A stretch of 18,239 bases of DNA from CAJQQY01 sp964352225 (GTDB lineage Bacteria > Bacteroidota > Bacteroidia > Chitinophagales > Saprospiraceae), in contig CAYGRM010000102.1 in the NCBI GenBank assembly GCA_964352225.1, positions 1 through 18,239 on the forward strand, written 5' to 3'. The position numbers and the translations under genes were made by a program. The notes beneath the pieces are model-generated. The model saw only the letters and a list, made by a program, of their open reading frames with translations. It did not search any database and was not told the DNA's origin. Below are positions 14,519 to 18,239 of this stretch, piece by piece (the stretch's first letter is position 1; each line of letters begins with the position of its first letter).

Positions 14519-14677
14519 ATGTCAAAAAGAACATTTCAGCCATCTAGAAGAAAACGTGCTAACAAACATGGGTTCAGATCAAGAATGGCTACTAAAAACG
14601 GAAGAAAAGTATTGGCGCGTCGAAGAGCTAAAGGTCGATTAAAATTGACTGTTTCTGACGAGAACTCTGCCAAATAA
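14519..14677 (+). CDS. rpmH: Large ribosomal subunit protein bL34
   Basis: 52 residues, strongly basic, beginning MSKRTFQPSRRKRANKHGF and continuing with RSRMATKNGRKVLARRRAKG, the whole-family signature of bL34 (KRTFQPS, HGFRxRM, GRxVLxxRRxKGR). The C-terminal tail TVSDENSAK adds several residues to the usual 44-47. The gene is preceded by an excellent promoter at 14436 and is followed by rnpA, the classical rpmH-rnpA pair; the 82-bp gap between them is filled with a repeat hairpin. Confidence 0.97.
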   Translation: MSKRTFQPSRRKRANKHGFRSRMATKNGRKVLARRRAKGRLKLTVSDENSAK

Positions 14678-14697
14678 TTATAATGGATAGTAAATAT

Positions 14698-14754
14698 TGA
14701 AAAATGAATGATTTCTATTCAATGTAATTATTCATTTTTCACTATTCATTTTTC
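14698..14754. repeat. ATTCATTTTTC inverted and direct repeats between rpmH and rnpA
   Basis: TGAAAAATGAATGATT (14698-14713) pairs with AATTATTCATTTTTCA (14726-14741) over 16 bp with one G-T wobble. The 11-base right-arm core ATTCATTTTTC occurs again at 14744-14754, so two alternative hairpins share one left arm. The second copy ends five bases before the rnpA ATG, in the place of its ribosome-binding site. Confidence 0.8.
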
Positions 14755-14759
14755 ATTAT

Positions 14760-15140
14760 ATGTTTACTTTCCAAAAAGGAGAAAAACTCAAGAGCCGAAA
14801 AACCATCGGCAAACTCTTCACCGAAGGCAAATCCTTCATCTCATATCCTATTAGATTTGTTTGGGTAAAAATGGAAGCACCACTTAGTGACTTTCCATTG
14901 CAAATGGCATTAACTGTCCCTAAACGTTCATTTCCAAAAGCTGTAGATCGTAATCGCCTCCGACGTAGAATTAGAGAAGCCTACCGGCTGAATAAACATT
15001 CCATTTATCAAAAATTAGAAAATCAAGGCACTCAATATGGAGTCATGCTAATTTATGTAGCCCGAGAAACTTTAGATTTTCATCAGATTGAAGAGGGCAT
15101 TAAAAAAGGGCTACGAAAATTACCTCATCGTTTAGACTAA
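14760..15140 (+). CDS. rnpA: Ribonuclease P protein component
   Basis: Protein subunit of RNase P; assists the catalytic RNA in removing 5' leaders of pre-tRNAs. 126 residues, family-sized and basic. N-terminal FTFQKGEKLKSRKTIGKLFTEG matches the usual start, and ALTVPKRSFPKAVDRNRLRRRIREAYR (50-76) holds the RNR signature (DRNRLRRRIRE, 63-73). YGVMLIYVARETLDF is the typical central strand. Its ATG lies directly behind the ATTCATTTTTC repeats, so translation may depend on how these fold, or on coupling with rpmH 82 bp upstream. No intrinsic terminator follows in the 118 bp to the next gene, which contains nothing else of note. Confidence 0.95.
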   Translation: MFTFQKGEKLKSRKTIGKLFTEGKSFISYPIRFVWVKMEAPLSDFPLQMALTVPKRSFPKAVDRNRLRRRIREAYRLNKHSIYQKLENQGTQYGVMLIYVARETLDFHQIEEGIKKGLRKLPHRLD

Positions 15141-15258
15141 AAATGAATTTCAATTCCTTCTTGAAGTTGTTAAAAGTTAATTAATAAATAATTCAATAAC
15201 CAATCACACCAACTACTTTTTTCTTATTTTCGTTTTTCTATAAAATAAAATAAGACTA

Positions 15259-15774
15259 ATGAAAATTTCCTATCTACTTCTTTTCTACTTCTTCTTTTCT
15301 GTTTTACCTACTCATGCTCAAAAGGTCTTGCAGATGGAAAAAAGAGGTAAAGTAGAAACCAAAAAATATTTCCTCGGCGAAGAATTGACCTTCCAATTAA
15401 AAGGAGGATCTGACTGGTATACAGATGTCATGATTGACATTAAAGTGGAAGATGAAATCATCGTTTTCTCAGAGCGATTTGTAAAAGTAGGAGATATTAA
15501 AACTATCAAATCTTATAAAAATGCTCGTTTTGCCAACAGAATGGAAAAAAGTTTGTACTCCTTTGGAGCAGCTTGGTTGCTTTTTTCTTTGGGAGGAACA
15601 CTCGTTTCTGATGAACCTTTAAATGATTTGACTTGGAAAGTCCCCGTAGCTTCAGCTGGATTAGGATTCTTAATCAAAAAACTATTTTATTCTCGAAAAT
15701 ATAAGATTGGAAAAAAACGAAGATTAAGGTTGCTAGATCTAAGTTTTAACAAAGACATGCAATTAGGTTATTAA
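15259..15774 (+). CDS. Small exported or membrane protein of unknown function
   Basis: 171 residues, not recognised. A clear signal peptide (MKISYLLLFYFFFSVLPTHA, cleavage before QKV) is followed by a polar region with beta-like strands (KKYFLGEELTFQLKGG, DVMIDIKVEDEIIVFSERF). Two moderately hydrophobic segments occur at about 102-117 (FGAAWLLFSLGGTLVS) and 127-143 (VPVASAGLGFLIKKLFY), and the tail is very basic (YKIGKKRRLRLLDL). It could be a periplasmic protein anchored by these helices, or an outer-membrane-associated one. Its place after rnpA may only reflect local order. The hairpin at 15791-15831 could end its transcript. Confidence 0.75.
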   Translation: MKISYLLLFYFFFSVLPTHAQKVLQMEKRGKVETKKYFLGEELTFQLKGGSDWYTDVMIDIKVEDEIIVFSERFVKVGDIKTIKSYKNARFANRMEKSLYSFGAAWLLFSLGGTLVSDEPLNDLTWKVPVASAGLGFLIKKLFYSRKYKIGKKRRLRLLDLSFNKDMQLGY

Positions 15775-15790
15775 GCTATAGGTTAACTGA

Positions 15791-15831
15791 AATGGTTAAC
15801 CTCAAAACTTGTTTGAATTTAGTTAACCATT
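15791..15831. repeat. GGTTAAC inverted repeat cluster
   Basis: AATGGTTAAC (15791-15800) and GTTAACCATT (15822-15831) are perfect 10-bp arms; inside them TCAAA and TTTGA can pair again. Another GGTTAAC lies at 15781-15787 and TTAACC follows at 15831-15836, so the zone holds four GTTAAC-like units. It is 17 bp after the stop of the exported-protein gene. Confidence 0.6.
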
Positions 15832-16087
15832 AACCGTTCAACAATGACCATTAATTACAATTGTTATGTTTTTCATGAGTGATATCTCTATTTGCTTTTG
15901 CTTGCTTGGTTCTGATCACCACTTTTCTTTTCTAGTGACTACCTTTAGTTAACTCCCTATTCTTCACTCCGTGTTTGATCAACTTCTAGTCTTTGACTTA
16001 GGGTTTAAAACAGGTCTAAAAAGAAATCACTTCTTAATATTTTTTTAACTTATCTATATTTCTCATCATCAATTCCCTTCAAAAAAT

Positions 16088-16095
16088 TAGCTTTG
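16088..16095 (+). promoter_or_regulatory. Candidate -7 box of mce promoter
   Basis: TAGCTTTG followed by C, an exact TAnnTTTG match 30 bp before the mce ATG. No TTG is visible 19-21 bp upstream, so the -33 half is missing or divergent. Confidence 0.45.
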
Positions 16096-16125
16096 CAAAG
16101 TTTTTTTTAAGAAAAATCATTACTC

Positions 16126-16530
16126 ATGAAAAAAATAGAACACATCGGTATTGCAGTCAAAGACCTTGAAACTGGAAACGATATTTACAAAAAACTACTT
16201 GGCAAGGCTCATTATAAAATTGAAGAAGTAAAATCTGAAAATGTCAAAACCTCTTTTTTCCAAGTAGGGCCAAATAAAATCGAGCTCCTCGAAGCCACTT
16301 CTCCAGATAGTCCAATTGCAAAATTTATTGAAAAAAGAGGAGAAGGAATCCATCATATTGCCTTTGCGGTTAAAGACATTCGAAAAGAAATGAAGCGCCT
16401 GGAAAATGAAGGTTTTATTCTTTTAAATAAAGAACCAAAAAAAGGTGCCGATAATAAATTAGTCTGCTTTGTCCATCCTAAAACTGCCAATGGTGTTCTC
16501 ATCGAACTTTGTCAGGAAATAGGAAAATAG
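16126..16530 (+). CDS. mce: Methylmalonyl-CoA epimerase
   Basis: Interconverts (2R)- and (2S)-methylmalonyl-CoA, linking propionyl-CoA and succinyl-CoA through methylmalonyl-CoA mutase. 134 residues in the vicinal-oxygen-chelate fold with two beta-alpha-beta-beta-beta modules. Metal ligands appear as His6 (IEHIGIAVKDL), Gln46 (FFQVGPNKIELLE), His77 (GEGIHHIAFAVKDI) and Glu127 (NGVLIELCQ), matching the Propionibacterium enzyme's His/Gln/His/Glu set. The LLEATSPDSPIAKFIEKRGEGIHHIAF block is specific for this epimerase rather than for glyoxalase I. The mutase genes are not in the window. It has a -7 box of its own and is followed by a long inverted repeat. Confidence 0.94.
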   Translation: MKKIEHIGIAVKDLETGNDIYKKLLGKAHYKIEEVKSENVKTSFFQVGPNKIELLEATSPDSPIAKFIEKRGEGIHHIAFAVKDIRKEMKRLENEGFILLNKEPKKGADNKLVCFVHPKTANGVLIELCQEIGK

Positions 16531-16544
16531 TGGTTCTAAATGAA

Positions 16545-16662
16545 TTCATTTGGTCATTTATTATTGGTTATTGGTTATTTCCAAAATAGGACTTCTAAAA
16601 ATTGTGCGATTAATATCTCATTAACCAATAACTTAATAACCAATAATAAATAACCAAATGAA
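16545..16662. repeat. Long inverted repeat of ATTGGTTATT units between mce and permease gene
   Basis: Arms 16545-16572 and 16635-16662 are reverse complements over 28 bp with one mismatch (TTCATTTGGTCATTTATTATTGGTTATT type). The arms end in ATTGGTTATT units, which continue into the 62-bp spacer on both sides (GGTTATT at 16572-16578, TTAACCAATAA at 16621-16631), so the hairpin can lengthen with slips. It occupies most of the 168-bp gap and lacks a T-tract. Confidence 0.85.
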
Positions 16663-16698
16663 ATCATCTAGAATCAAAATAGTGATAAAAAAAGAAAC

Positions 16699-17484
16699 AT
16701 GGATTTAGAATTCTACCATTATCTCATCATAATCTTTGGCTCTGCCGCAGCAGGATTCATCAATACCTTAGCTGGAAATGGGTCTGCGATTACCTTGACC
16801 ATTCTTACTGAGATATTATTACTTCCTGGAAATATGGCTAATGCCACTAATCGTGTCGGTATAGTTTTCCAATCGAGTGCAAGTACCTATGCTTTTTATA
16901 AAAATGGAAAACTAGACATCAAAAGGAATTGGCAACCGATTCTTTTTATTTCGATTGGAGCAATTGCAGGGATATTTTTAGCTATTTGGGTGAGTAATGA
17001 ACAGTTCAAACAAGTCTTTAGATTCATGTTGGTAGTCATGCTTTTCGCCATTTTAATAAAACCAAAACGATGGTTACAAAAAACTGATCCTCACAAAAAG
17101 ATGAACCCTTGGATTGGCATTCCTCTTTTTTTAGCACTTGGTTTTTATGGTGGATTTATTCAAATGGGGATGGGGGTAATGTTTTTGATCATCATGGTTT
17201 TAGTAGCTAAAAATAATATCATAGATGCAAATGTTTTGAAATCGTTTATTGTGGCACTTTATACCGTAGTTGCTATTGCAATTTTCCATTGGCAAGGGTT
17301 AGTTGATTGGAAAATAGGTGGACTCATGGCCATCGGTCAAACCGCAGGAGGTTGGTGGACAGCTCAATTTGCATCTAAATATCCTTCGGCAGATGTTTGG
17401 GCATATCGAGTTTTGATAGTTGTGGTAATCGGAGCCATCTTAAATATGTTTGGATTTTTCATATGGATCAACCAATTATTTTGA
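16699..17484 (+). CDS. TSUP (TauE/SafE) family membrane permease
   Basis: 261 residues, with about eight predicted membrane helices, the usual size for the family, which includes exporters or importers of sulfite, sulfoacetate and other small anions. The two family repeats show GFINTLAGNGSAITLTIL (19-36) near the start and LGFYGGFIQMGMGVMFLIIM (147-166) in the second half; both have the glycine-rich loop typical of TSUP. The final half-repeat (IGGLMAIGQTAGGWWTAQFASKYP) also fits. Substrate cannot be told from sequence, and no sulfur or taurine genes lie nearby. It begins 36 bp beyond the long inverted repeat, which would lie in its leader or at the end of mce. Confidence 0.88.
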   Translation: MDLEFYHYLIIIFGSAAAGFINTLAGNGSAITLTILTEILLLPGNMANATNRVGIVFQSSASTYAFYKNGKLDIKRNWQPILFISIGAIAGIFLAIWVSNEQFKQVFRFMLVVMLFAILIKPKRWLQKTDPHKKMNPWIGIPLFLALGFYGGFIQMGMGVMFLIIMVLVAKNNIIDANVLKSFIVALYTVVAIAIFHWQGLVDWKIGGLMAIGQTAGGWWTAQFASKYPSADVWAYRVLIVVVIGAILNMFGFFIWINQLF

Positions 17485-17819
17485 TTGTCGTAGCTCCTAC
17501 TCTATCATTCCATTTAGCAAACCAATCAAAATTTAAAGATTCCTTTCTTCACGACAGATGTATACTTTGCAAAAGTTTTTCTTAAACAATATGAAGTTCT
17601 GACGGTTTTAGATTTGATAAAAGAAAAGGGCAGTAAAAGTTAAAGTTTTGGATAAAATTGATTAATTGATGGTTTGGATTAATTTTTGAACCTATAATAA
17701 TGAATCTTCTCTAAAAATTATTATCCAAATACTGTTAATTTTTAATTAAGAAAATAGTGCACGCTTGAATTTACGAAAAGTTTCGCCTATTTTACATCAT
17801 CACTCACAAAACCAGCGGT
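17485..17819. other. Intergenic region before the last gene
   Basis: 335 bp with no supportable gene. TATACTTTGC (17561-17570) resembles a -7 element but has a 3-bp spacer in TAnnnTTTG and no -33; the first ATG after it (17591) stops after three codons. An A/T-rich stretch with repeated GATTAATT words (17650-17690) follows. The end holds the promoter of the last gene. Confidence 0.4.
17765..17795 (+). promoter_or_regulatory. Candidate promoter of the truncated secreted-protein gene
   Basis: TTG (17765-17767), 20 bp, then TATTTTAC (17788-17795). The spacing is identical to that of the rpmH promoter; the -7 box deviates in its last two bases. Transcription would start near 17802, about 18 nt before the ATG. 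Confidence 0.4.
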
Positions 17820-18239
17820 ATGAAGAAAATTATACTTTTAGTCGGTATTATGCTTTTTACAGTAATGGGCTTTTCTCAAGAGGCAGAGACATTAGATATT
17901 GATATCCTTTTAGAAAGGTATGATAATATTCCTTCTAATATTGGAACATTATCACATTATTTTACTAGCAATGAAATGACCCTATTAAGAAATCATTTTA
18001 GTAATCAAACAAATGATGTTTCAGAAAATAGAATGCCAGGAGATACTGTTTTTTATGGTTATAATTTTGAACAAGAAACATTTACATCTTTTATCATAAA
18101 TGACCCTGTTAGTTTAAATGATATAGGTCCAAATTCACCAACCTCTGATTTTGAGGCCGGAGGAGTCATTGATCCTCAGGATCCTAATACTGCTTATGTT
18201 CTAACTCAGAACATAGGAAATTTTTACAAACTAGACATA
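17820..18239 (+). CDS. Secreted protein, N-terminal part (cut by window end)
   Basis: 140 codons are open to the window edge without a stop. The signal peptide is clear: MKKIILLVGIMLFTVMGFSQ, cleavage near FSQ-EAE. The mature part is acidic, poor in Lys/Arg, and rich in Asn, Thr, Asp, Phe and Tyr. From residue 84 on, segments such as YNFEQETFTSFIIND and GGVIDPQDPNTAYVLTQNIG look like strands of a beta-propeller or other extracellular domain. Long proteins of this style in Bacteroidota often end in a type IX secretion sorting domain, which would lie beyond the window (inference). No family can be named. Confidence 0.75.
   Translation, partial: MKKIILLVGIMLFTVMGFSQEAETLDIDILLERYDNIPSNIGTLSHYFTSNEMTLLRNHFSNQTNDVSENRMPGDTVFYGYNFEQETFTSFIINDPVSLNDIGPNSPTSDFEAGGVIDPQDPNTAYVLTQNIGNFYKLDI

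Larger units (their letters stand above)
15775..16125. other. Intergenic region before mce
   Basis: 351 bp without a supportable gene. It starts with a GTTAAC-rich repeat zone (15781-15850) containing the inverted repeat listed separately, continues as pyrimidine-rich sequence without structure that I can see, and ends with the mce -7 box (16088-16095). Confidence 0.4.

Noticed and set aside
17561..17602. Tiny gene behind the TATACTTTGC site
   Set aside because: The in-frame peptides are 3 or 14 codons long and have no supporting context; the promoter match is imperfect.

Overview
The window is a chromosomal segment of an AT-rich bacterium, almost certainly a member of Bacteroidota and plausibly of the Saprospiria/Lewinella side of the phylum (inference). 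Three things point there. Promoters match the Bacteroidota -33/-7 pattern (TTG, about 20 bp, TAnnTTTG), best seen before rpmH. Rho carries a large acidic and Arg/Asn/Asp-rich insertion between its N-terminal helical domain and its RNA-binding domain. RecQ has the long C-terminal extension common in this phylum. No phage, transposase, integrase, CRISPR array, rRNA or tRNA was seen.

Layout, left to right. A small membrane protein of unknown function follows kdsD on the minus strand. recQ diverges from kdsD. aroQ (plus) meets an atypical short-chain dehydrogenase (minus) stop codon to stop codon. That SDR diverges from a two-iron-type 3-hydroxyanthranilate dioxygenase gene (haaO). After haaO come an LpxH-type phosphoesterase and a probable lipoprotein overlapping it by ATGA. 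A minus-strand block follows: frr, a PIN/NYN-like putative nuclease, a YugP-type membrane zinc peptidase and serS. rho diverges from serS and is followed by rpmH-rnpA, a small secreted or membrane protein, methylmalonyl-CoA epimerase (mce), a TSUP-family permease, and the first 140 codons of a secreted protein cut off by the window edge.

Most genes are housekeeping: cell-envelope sugar and lipid A synthesis (kdsD, lpxH), the shikimate pathway (aroQ), tryptophan/kynurenine breakdown (haaO, perhaps the SDR), translation (serS, frr, rpmH), tRNA processing (rnpA), transcription termination (rho), DNA repair (recQ) and propionyl-CoA metabolism (mce).

The least expected signal lies between the genes. 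At least six gene ends carry different perfect or near-perfect inverted repeats with 10-30 bp arms. One provides the first codons of the lipoprotein gene, one overlaps the haaO stop codon, one creates a false upstream start for aroQ, and one ends six bases before the rnpA start. Other points of interest are an SDR whose Tyr-x-x-x-Lys catalytic pair is Ser and Arg, five 24-bp tandem repeats inside rho, and a PIN-like protein that seems to have Asn where the family usually has an acidic residue. No obvious complete new defence or mobile system is present.
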